A stretch of DNA of 64,000 nt from positions 62,001-126,000 of the forward strand of contig CAWGUF010000010.1 in assembly GCA_963825625.1 (NCBI GenBank), given 5' to 3'. Made by a program: the position numbers and the translations under genes. A model generated the notes under the pieces. It was not told where the DNA came from. It saw only the letters and a list, made by a program, of their open reading frames with translations, and made no database searches. Source of the DNA: CAMDPA01 sp963825625. Lineage in GTDB: Bacteria; Pseudomonadota; Alphaproteobacteria; Rhizobiales; Hyphomicrobiaceae. Positions 56,336 through 64,000 of this stretch are shown here, piece by piece. Numbering within the stretch: position 1 is the first letter of the stretch; every line of letters begins with the position of its first letter.

Positions 56336-59300
56336 TGGCAACCCTCGCTCTCGCGGCAGCAGGTGCAGCGGTCGGCAGCGCATTGCTGCCCACCGGCGTC
56401 TCGATTCTCGGTGCCACTTTGTCTGGCGCGGCGATTGGCAGCTAGGTTGGCGCCTTGGCCGGCTCATTTGTCGACCAGGCTCTCTTCGGTGCATCCGGTC
56501 AGACCCGCACCTTCAAGGGACCGCGCCTGTCCGACCTGCATGTCACCGCATCGACCGAAGGTGCACCAATCCCTCGCGTCTACGGTCGCGCTCGCATAGG
56601 CGGCCAGATAATCTGGGCGACCGACTTCGAAGAGGAAGTCATTACGACAACGCAGCGCTCCGGCGGCGGCAAAGGTCGCAGCGCCAGCAGCAGCCCGGCG
56701 ACAACCGTTCAGCAGGTCGAGTATCGCTATTACGCGAATTTCGCCGTGGGCCTGACCGACGGCGAGATTACCGGCATCGGCCGGGTCTGGGCCGATGGCA
56801 CCGAGCTCGACCTGTCGAGCGTGACCTGGCGTCTCTACTCCGGCACCGAGACGCAACAGCCAGATAGCCTGATACTGGCCCGGGAAGGTGCGGAAACAGC
56901 GCCCGCGTATCGTGGCCTGGCCTACGTTGTATTCGAGCATTTCCCGCTCGCACAATTCGGCAACCGCATTCCGCAGCTGTCCTTCGAGGTACAGCGAGCG
57001 GTTGACCAGGTCCGCAACGAGATTCGCGGCGTCGTGATGATTCCTGGCAGCGGCGAGTTCGTCTATGACACCAGTCCCGTCACGCGCCTCGGATCCGGTG
57101 GCGTGCGGCTTTACGAGAACGTCCACACCCGCCAGGGCGGCACCGATTGGCAGGTCTCTCTCGATCAGCTTCAGCAAGCCTTGCCCAATGCACGATCGGT
57201 ATCCCTGGTCGTCAGCTGGTTCGGCACCGACCTGCGGGCTCAGCACTGTCAAGTCAGACCCGGTGTCGAGGTCGCCGACAAGAGCAACCACCCGCAGCAA
57301 TGGTCCGTTTCAGGATTGTCGCGCAGTCAGGCTCACGTCGTCACCCAGCGCGATGGTCGTCCCGCATACGGAGGAACTCCATCAGACGCGAGCGTCATCG
57401 CTGCAATTCATGATCTCAAGGCACGCGGCATCAGCGTCGTCCTTACACCCTTCGTCCTGATGGACATCGCCGAAGAGAATTCTCTCCCGAACCCTTACGA
57501 CGGCGCGCCTTCGCAGCCGCCCTATCCATGGCGCGGCCGGATTACCCTTGATCCCGCAGCGGGACAGCCGGGCACCCCCGACAAGACACCGGCCGCGACC
57601 AGTCAGATCGCCGCTTTCGTCGGCACCGCACTGCCGGGCGATTTCACCTTGTCTGGCAGCAACGTGAGTTATAGCGGTCCCGCAGAATGGTCCTACCGCC
57701 GCATGGTGCTTCACCATGCCTGGCTGGCGAAGGCAGCAGGGGGCGTCGACGCCTTTGTCATCGGCACCGAGTTGAGAACCCTGACGCAGGCACGGAACGG
57801 AGCCGCAAGCTATCCCTTCGTGAGCGCACTGGCCCAACTCGCCGCCGACGTCAAAACGGTGCTTGGACCGGCCACCAAGGTCACATACGCGGCCGACTGG
57901 TCCGAGTACTTCGGACATCAGCCTACGGATGGAAGTGGCGACGTATTCTTTCACCTTGACCCGCTCTGGTCCTCGCCGCACATCGATGCCGTCGCCATCG
58001 ACCTCTATTGGCCGCTGTCGGACTGGCGCGCCGGCAACACGCATGCCGACGCTGCGGCCGGCGCCAGATCGATCTATGACCTGGCATACCTCAAATCGAA
58101 CGTTGCCGGAGGAGAGGGCTTCGACTGGTACTATGCCAGCACCGAGCACCGTGCCGCCCAGATCCGAACACCAATAACCGACGGCAACGGCAAGCCCTGG
58201 GTCTTCCGCTACAAGGACGTTCGCTCATGGTGGCTGAATGCCCACCATGACAGACCAGGTGGCATCGAAGCCGGCAGTCCCACCAATTGGGTGCCACAGT
58301 CCAAGCCCATCTGGCTGCTGGAATGTGGCTGCCCTGCCGTAGACAAGGGTGCGAATCAGCCCAACGTATTTGTCGACCCGAAGAGCTCCGAGAATGCTCT
58401 GCCATATTTTTCCGACGGCCGCCGCGACGACCTCATCCAGCGCCGCTATCTTCAGGCCCTTATCGAGGCTGTCGACCCTCAGCATCCTGATCACATACCC
58501 GGCCTCAACCCGACGTCCTCCGTCTACACCGGCCACATGATCGACCCTGCCCGCGTGTATGTCTACGCCTGGGACTCACGCCCTTTCCCCGCATTCCCGA
58601 ATGACACGGATAGTTGGAGCGACGGTGAGAACTGGCGCCTCGGCCATTGGCTGAACGGCCGGCTTGCGAGCTCGCCTCTCGCCGATCTCGTCGCAGCCGT
58701 GCTCGACGACTACGGCTTTGCCGACTTCAATGTCGGCACTCTCGAAGGCATTATCGCCGGCTATTCGATAGACCGGATCATGTCGGCACGCGAGGCGATG
58801 CAGCCGCTCGAGCTCGCCTATTTCTTCGATGCCCTCGAAAGCGAAGGCAGCATAGCGTTCCGTCACCGCGGAGCGACCAGCGACGAAACCGTTCTGAACA
58901 CGAACGATTTTGTCGAGATTCCTCGCCGGCCAGGCCCCATGACGCTGATCCGCCGTCAGGAGAGCGAACTGCCCGCGGTTGCCAAGATCGCCTACGTCAA
59001 TGCCACCGGCGATTACCGACAGGCGATCGCCGAGGCACGCCGCCAGACAGCAGGTACAGGCAGGATCGCACAAGCCGACCTGCCAATCGCCGTTGAGCCG
59101 GAGCTTGGGGAGGCAATCGCAGAAACCTGGCTGTTCGAGACCTGGGCTGCACGCGAGCGGGCGGAATTCTCCCTGCCACCGAGCCATCTCCGCCTGGAGC
59201 CCGGCGATCTCGTCTCGCTTCCGATCGGGGAGCGTCGCCGGCTCTATCGGATCACCAGAATCAGTGATCGCGGCGAGCGCGAAATAACCGCTCTCGGCAT

Positions 59301-60300
59301 CGACCCGTCCGTCTACGCCGGAATCGGTGGCGCACCGCGTCGCGTGCGAAATTCAACCGCGCCTTTTGCAGGGCAGCCGCTTGCCGAGTTCATCGACTTG
59401 CCACTGTTGCGCGGCGACGAGCCTGAGGAGGCCGGCTACGTCGCGGCATCACAGACACCCTGGCCCGGCGGCATTGCCTTCTACGCCTCCCCCGAGACGA
59501 CCGGCTATGAGCTCCTGGCTGTGGCCACAGCACCTGCAACAACCGGCGTGACGCTGGATCCTGTCCCGGCAGGCCCCGTGTCGCGTCTCGACAAGGCGAC
59601 ACGCCTGCGGGTTCGACTCGACCGAGGCGAATTGCACTCCAATACACTCCTGACGGTCCTCGCCGGAGCAAATCTTGCCGCGATCCGCACCGCCAGCGGA
59701 GAATGGGAGGTGTTGCAGTTCCAATCCGCCACGCTGCTTGCGCCGCTGACATATGAGTTATCCGGATTGTTGCGTGGACAGGCCGGTACTGAGACTTCGA
59801 TGCCTGAGGCCCTCGCAGCCGGGGCACGGTTCGTACTGATCGACAGGACGCTTGCTCGCCTCGACCTCTCGCCAGCCCAGGTCGGACTGCCGCTCAACTG
59901 GCGTTTTGGTCCAGCCAGCCGCGACCTCGGTCACGAAAGCTACGTCGGCCGGACCCAGTCAATTCGCGGCGTCGGTCGGCGGCCCTTGACCCCGGTCCAC
60001 ATCAAGGGCGTACGTACCGGTTCTGACCTGGCGATCAGTTGGATCCGGCGCACGCGCACCGGAGGCGACTCCTGGGACGCCGTGGAAGTCCCGCTCGGCG
60101 AGGACATCGAGCGCTATGAGGTCGACATAGTTTCCGGCGTCAATGTCGTCCGGACACTGACCTCTTCGACAACAGATGCAACGTACACAGCCGCACAGCA
60201 GACCGCGGACCTGGGCTCGCCCCAGCCGGCGATCGCAGTCCGCGTGTATCAGCTTAGCACCTTGTGGGGCCGCGGCGCCCCGGCAGAGGCCATCTTATGA
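56335..60300 (+). CDS. baseplate megatron/host-specificity protein (GTA gp15) with in-frame amber codon near the start
   Basis: From ATG 56335 the frame runs 1321 codons, interrupted only by TAG at 56443-56445 (codon 37, in a segment normally reading GS-Tyr-VGALAGSFVDQ). After the amber the frame is clean: ARIGGQIIWATDFEEEV, the GTA TIM-barrel glycoside hydrolase-like domain (about residues 440-750; VIGTELRTLTQAR, DPLWSSPHIDAVAIDLYWPL), and the C-terminal Rcc01698-like domains. gp15 is the largest GTA baseplate protein and contacts the recipient envelope. The nonsense codon would remove nearly all of it unless suppressed, re-initiated or an error. Alternative starts downstream include codons near 56455. 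Confidence 0.92.
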
Positions 60301-61253
60301 CCCCGAACAAACCGCAAACTGGTTCCCAGCCCGGTTGGATGAGCATTGCGTGGGCTGAGCTCGGCGAGCACGAAATTGGCGGTCCCGCAACCAATCCCAG
60401 CATCCGGGCACTCTACCGGGATGCCGGACATGCCAGCGTCACCTCGGACGAAGTCCCGTGGTGCGCCGCATTCGTTGGCGCCTGCCTGAAGCGAGCCGGA
60501 CTGTCCGGCACCAACTCGTTGCTGGCCCGCTCCTATCTCAGTTGGGGCAGAAGCATCCTGGTGCCGCGGCTCGGTTGCGTTGCGGTCTTTTCCCGCGGCT
60601 CCAACCCGGCGCATGGCCATGTCGGATTCTGGGTTGGCGAGACACTCGACAGCATTTTGGTTCTCGGCGGGAATCAATCCGATTCCGTTAGCGTGGAACC
60701 CGTGGCGCGCACGCGCCTGCTGGCCTACCGCTGGCCTGTAGACACTCCCGATGTGATGCGATCCGAATCGGATTCCGCTGGTCACGAGACCATGACCGTT
60801 TCCCCCACAGCCGATGCAGAAGCAATTTTCGACGCCGCAATGGTACACATTCTTCACGTCGAGGGCGGCTACACTGACGATCCCCATGACCCAGGCGGCC
60901 CCACCAACAAAGGCATCACACTAGCCACCTTCGCCCGCTATCGTCGCCTCACGATCGACGACACGAACCGTACCGCACTTATCGACGACTTGAAGGCGTT
61001 GAGCGATGCCGAAGCCCGCGCCATCTACCTGGCATTCTACTGGCGCCCGAGCCGTGCCGGAGAATTGCCGCCCCCCCTCGCCCTCGTGCATTTCGACGCC
61101 GCCGTTAATCACGGATTGGGCGCAGCCGCCCGATTTCTCCAACGGACCGTAGGCGTCGACGTCGACGGCGAGATCGGCCCTCTGACGCTTGCCGCAGCGA
61201 GCTCGACACCACTGGACGAAGCCCTTAAGCGCTACGCCGCGCTCCGTCGTTAA
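60297..61253 (+). CDS. bifunctional cell-wall hydrolase: TIGR02594 amidase/CHAP-like plus GH108 muramidase, ends at a nonsense codon
   Basis: From ATG 60297 (overlapping gp15 by 4 bases) the 318-residue product has an N-terminal TIGR02594/NlpC-like domain (VPWCAAFVGACLKRAG, with Cys; HGHVGFWVG, with His) and, after residue 175, a GH108 domain (VEGGYTDDPHDPGGPTNKGI with catalytic Glu, FYWRPSRAGELPPPLALVHF, FDAAVNHG) plus a peptidoglycan-binding end (VDVDGEIGPLTLAAA). The stop TAA at 61251-61253 sits where the family has Glu (RR-E-RYRALHHFW): the same frame continues to 61718. It may act as the lysin for particle release. Fusion of peptidase and muramidase domains is unusual. Confidence 0.85.
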   Translation: MTPNKPQTGSQPGWMSIAWAELGEHEIGGPATNPSIRALYRDAGHASVTSDEVPWCAAFVGACLKRAGLSGTNSLLARSYLSWGRSILVPRLGCVAVFSRGSNPAHGHVGFWVGETLDSILVLGGNQSDSVSVEPVARTRLLAYRWPVDTPDVMRSESDSAGHETMTVSPTADAEAIFDAAMVHILHVEGGYTDDPHDPGGPTNKGITLATFARYRRLTIDDTNRTALIDDLKALSDAEARAIYLAFYWRPSRAGELPPPLALVHFDAAVNHGLGAAARFLQRTVGVDVDGEIGPLTLAAASSTPLDEALKRYAALRR

Positions 61254-61718
61254 CGCTATCGCGCCCTGCACCACTTCTGGAGATTCGGAAAAGGTTGGCT
61301 GCGCCGCGTCGACATTACGCTGCGCAATGCCCGCGCGTTGACAACCGCACCGCCCCCTTCCTCCCCCGCCCCACCACCTGACGGAGACACTAAATTGAAC
61401 GAGCAACCGAAAACGACAGTGCCCACCCAAACGCCGCCGGCCGCAACAACCCCATCACCAGACGCAGCCACCTCCAAATGGTGGGGACAGTCGATGACCA
61501 TTTGGGGCATCACCATCACAACCCTGAGCACCGTCCTGCCTGCCTTCGCCCCGCTGATCGGCCTCGACCTGACACCGGACATGATCCGCCAGCTGGGCGA
61601 GGAAACGCTGCGGACCGCGCAAGCCATTGGCGGTCTGATCGGGACGATACTGGCGGTTTACGGACGGCTGCGCTCATCGACCCCCCTCACCCGCACGGAG
61701 ATACGATTGCAGATGTAG
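61254..61718 (+). pseudogene. detached C-terminus of the cell-wall hydrolase with a membrane segment
   Basis: The frame directly continues the hydrolase after its TAA: YRALHHFWRFGKGWLRRVD completes the GH108 domain, then a Pro/Thr-rich linker (TTAPPPSSPAPPPDGDTK) and a C-terminal domain with a strongly hydrophobic helix (GITITTLSTVLPAFAPLIGL) and a second one (IGGLIGTILAVYGRL). The last part resembles a small holin-like membrane domain. Together the three parts would make a lysin with its own membrane anchor or holin. Confidence 0.75.
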
Positions 61719-61792
61719 GCCACGGCCAGGCGCTCACACTCGATAAAGAGCGTTCATTTGCCGTTCAGAGCAAGGCAGGCAGGTTGCGCCCC

Positions 61793-62107
61793 ATGCTCGT
61801 GAGATCAAAAATGCTCAGGTACCTGCTGGCAGCGGCTGCAATGCACCAGCTTGCCTCCACGCCCGCCACGGCGGATGAAACCAAATGCTTCGCCAGCTGG
61901 ACCGAAGCCGCGCCCATCGTCCGCAGGGAAGGATTAGCGCGAATCGACCGCCTCAATCGGCTGGCACGCCTCAAGGTAGATGCCAGGATCGTCAATTCCA
62001 CCCTCTGCCGCCAGGGCTCCCGCTACATCTATAAGTTGGTCGTCAGAACGGCCGACGGACCACTGAAGACGCTCGTGGTGGACGCCCGCCGGCCGTTTGA
62101 TAGGTGA
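61793..62107 (+). CDS. small periplasmic protein upstream of the two-component pair
   Basis: 104 residues from ATG 61793, with a signal peptide (MLRYLLAAAAMHQLASTPATA region; cleavage near TPATA-D). The mature part has two Cys residues (KCFASW and TLCRQG) and ends RTADGPLKTLVVDARRPFDR, similar in size and strand pattern to PepSY-like proteins. It lies 116 bases before the FeuP-like regulator gene; in Sinorhizobium a small periplasmic protein, FeuN, sits beside feuPQ and inhibits FeuQ. A FeuN-like role is an inference from position. Confidence 0.6.
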   Translation: MLVRSKMLRYLLAAAAMHQLASTPATADETKCFASWTEAAPIVRREGLARIDRLNRLARLKVDARIVNSTLCRQGSRYIYKLVVRTADGPLKTLVVDARRPFDR

Positions 62108-62178
62108 AAGCGATTGCAGCTCCGCCACCGGAAACAAGCAATCCGCCAGAAACCCTATGAACTGGAAGGTCTAAACGA

Positions 62179-62218
62179 TATAATGCTATCGGCAGGCACC
62201 GGGGCCACGTTGCGGAGG
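62179..62218 (+). promoter_or_regulatory. -10 element and ribosome binding site of the regulator gene
   Basis: A perfect TATAAT (62179-62184) with no good -35 hexamer precedes the GTG start by about 40 bases; GGAGGA (62213-62218) sits 6 bases before it. A missing -35 fits activation by a regulator, possibly itself. Weak evidence. Confidence 0.35.
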
Positions 62219-62223
62219 AATAC

Positions 62224-62886
62224 GTGCGCATATTGGTTGTAGAAGACGATCCTGACCTGAACCGCCAGCTGGTTTCCGCACTCGGCCAGGCAGGATACGC
62301 GATAGACACCGCTGCTGACGGCGAGGAAGGCTACTTTCTCGGCGATACCGAGCCCTATGATGTCGTGATCCTCGACCTCGGCCTCCCCAAGATGGACGGC
62401 ATCTCAATTCTCGAGCAGTGGCGGCGGGCTGACAAGAATTTCCCCGTCATCATACTTACTGCACGCGACCGGTGGAGCGACAAGGTCGCCGGCATGGACG
62501 CGGGAGCCGACGACTATCTCGCCAAGCCTTTTCATATGGAGGAGCTGCTGGCCCGGGTCCGTGCCCAATTGCGCCGATCTGCCGGCCACGCCAAGGCGGA
62601 ATTCGAATGCGGTCCGCTGCGGCTCGACACCAAGACGGCGCGCGTTTCGTGCGACGGCCAACCCATCAAGCTGACTTCGCACGAGTATCGGCTGCTGGCC
62701 TATCTCATGCACCACAATGGTCGTGTGGTGTCGCGCACCGAACTGGTCGAGCATCTGTACGACCAGGATTTTGACCGCGACAGCAACACGATCGAGGTGT
62801 TCATCGGCCGGTTGCGCAAGAAGATCCCCGCCGACGTGATCAAGACCGTGCGCGGTCTCGGCTACAAGCTGAGTCCCGGGGCGATG
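62224..62886 (+). CDS. OmpR-family response regulator, FeuP/PhoP type
   Basis: About 221 residues from GTG 62224 (strong GGAGGA upstream). The receiver domain has acidic pocket EDD (residues 6-8), phospho-acceptor Asp in VILDLGLPKMDG, the Thr in LTARD and Lys in AKPF. The C-terminal winged helix (SHEYRLLAYLMHHNGRVVSR, KTVRGLGYKLSP) is the DNA-binding OmpR/PhoB type. It is closest in pattern to FeuP/PhoP regulators of rhizobia. No stop separates it from the kinase in this frame; the real gene probably ends around 62886 in an ATGA overlap. Confidence 0.88.
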
Positions 62887-64000
62887 AGGCTTGATTCACT
62901 CGCATTCCGGTTGTTTGCGACAGCGGCGCTGTGGACGCTGCTTGCCTTGCCGGTGGCTGGCATCATCATCCGTCAAGCTGTACCGGCAGGAGGTGGAGAC
63001 CAGCTTCGACGATCGGATCAAAACGCTGCTGCTGGTCGTCTACACGGACAGCAGCGAGCATGCGTCGGCGAGCCGGGCGCACCACGGGATGTCGGCGAGC
63101 CGCTGTTCGAGGTGACGCATTCTGGGTGGTACTGGCAGATCAAGCCGATCGAGCGCGGGTCAGGCCGCCGGACGCTGGTATCGAAATCGCTAGCCAGCGA
63201 GACCGTGGGCATCGCCGTTCGAGAACAGCGAGGCCCGCTGACCCTTTCGGGATCGATGCGTCCGAGACCACCGGGCCCGACGGGGCACCGCTGCGCGTCG
63301 CCGAGATGATCCACGCGCTGGGCGGCGACGAGGGCGGACCACGCTATTCCTATATCGTGGCAGGGCCCAAGCGAATGGCCGCAGGCGCGCGTCATTACGT
63401 TTCGAACACGTTTGTTTATCGCGCTGTCGCTGGTCGGCTTCGGCATGATGGCGCTGACGTTGTTCCAGGTCCGTTTCGGCCTGCTGCCACTGCGCAAGAT
63501 CGAGCAGCGGACTGTCCGCTATTCGCACCGGGCAAGCCAGCCCAGCCTCGATGCCAAGCTGCCGTCGAGATCGAGCCATTGCAGGTACGAGATCAACGCG
63601 CTTATCCAGTCCAATCAGGATGTGATCGACCGGGCGCGTACCCAGGTCGGCAATCTCGCCCATGCTCTCAAGACACCGCTTGCTGTGATTATCAACGAGG
63701 CCGACGAGGACAAGTCCCCATTTGCCAGCCAAAGTCGCCGAGCAAGCGCGGCTCATGCGCGATCAGGTCAATTACTATCTTGATCGGGCACAGATGGCGG
63801 CACGCGCCGGAACGATTGGTCGTGTGACGGAGGTCGGCCTGTCGCCGCCTCGCTGCGGCGGGCCCTTGAGCGCATCTATCGCGACAAAGCTCTCGATCAT
63901 CGTCCAATGTGCCTCCGGCGTCCGCTTCCAGGGCGAAAAGCAGGACCTCGAGGAAATGCTCGGCAATCTTGCGGACAACGCCTGCAAGTGGGCGAATTCG
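62884..64000 (+). pseudogene. membrane sensor histidine kinase, FeuQ/PhoQ type, frame-broken and cut by window end
   Basis: ATG 62884 starts RLDSLAFRLFATAALWTLLA, a membrane helix, followed (across at least four frame changes) by a periplasmic sensor (KLYRQEVETSFDDRIKTLLL), a second helix (LFIALSLVGFGMMALTLFQV), the HAMP-like RFGLLPLRKIEQ, the H-box VGNLAHALKTPLAVI with phospho-acceptor His and, at the edge, the N-box (EEMLGNLADNACKWA). It senses an envelope signal and phosphorylates the regulator. The rest lies beyond 64000. Confidence 0.85.

Noticed and set aside
56443..56445. Pyrrolysine at the amber codon of gp15
   Set aside because: Pyrrolysine is confined to specific methylamine enzymes and needs pyl genes; homologues have Tyr here.
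37092..61718. Complete inducible prophage
   Set aside because: No integrase, repressor, replication genes or attachment repeats were found, and the tape measure is far too short for a typical siphophage.

Overview
The window is high-GC (roughly 62-65% by eye) alphaproteobacterial chromosome, most likely Hyphomicrobiales (Rhizobiales). Pointers are the divergent ccmA/acnA pair, rplY-pth, overlapping TlyA and RlmD/TrmA-type methyltransferase genes, a FeuP/FeuQ-like two-component pair, and a tail gene order matching Rhodobacter-type gene transfer agents (GTA). No tRNA, rRNA or CRISPR array was seen. Many genes carry single-base frame breaks, clustered at about 2.7-4.1, 6.7-7.9, 17.7-20.8, 37.6-41, 47-50 and 62.9-64 kb. 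Reading continues with good family similarity in a neighbouring frame, so many may be sequence errors; I mark these genes as broken as given.

Layout. 1-2.7 kb: DUF4159 protein (partial) and a von Willebrand-like membrane protein. 2.7-10.4 kb: broken FAD oxidase, rplY, pth, a membrane protein of unknown role, ccmA and acnA. 10.4-17.4 kb: GlcG-like protein, MFS transporter, an operon of RidA, zinc alcohol dehydrogenase and flavin monooxygenase genes, a MetE-fold-like protein and a DUF1344 protein. 17.6-22.6 kb: aromatic-metabolism remnants: a shattered transhydroxylase large subunit with its iron-sulfur small subunit, an AhpD-type protein with an in-frame TGA at the redox motif (selenocysteine candidate), and an HpaB N-terminal stub. 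22.6-36.8 kb: a large secreted/membrane protein, an HAD phosphatase, three tandem alpha/beta hydrolases (the third lacks its nucleophile), two rRNA methyltransferases, a double-length DMT transporter, a zinc peptidase, hisA, an RraA-like protein and a family 4/5 uracil-DNA glycosylase.

37-61.7 kb is a GTA-like head-tail cluster: small and large terminase, portal, prohead protease, HK97 capsid, connectors, major tail protein, gp10-gp15 homologues and a cell-wall hydrolase. No integrase, repressor or replication genes were seen. The standout is that the portal gene runs on into a WHH-family nuclease domain followed by a SUKH (SMI1/KNR4) immunity gene. Three more copies of the portal 3' end follow, one attached to an RNase A-like toxin with an immunity-like gene, one to a second WHH-SUKH pair, one empty. 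This looks like a polymorphic-toxin cassette array built on a capsid portal gene. An IS66-family element (8-bp target duplication) splits the first SUKH gene, and a serine-recombinase element is nested inside that IS66 transposase gene. Two nonsense codons (tail hub gene and cell-wall hydrolase) suggest the particle locus is decaying or mis-sequenced.

61.8-64 kb: a small periplasmic protein, a FeuP/PhoP-type response regulator and a frame-broken histidine kinase cut by the window edge.
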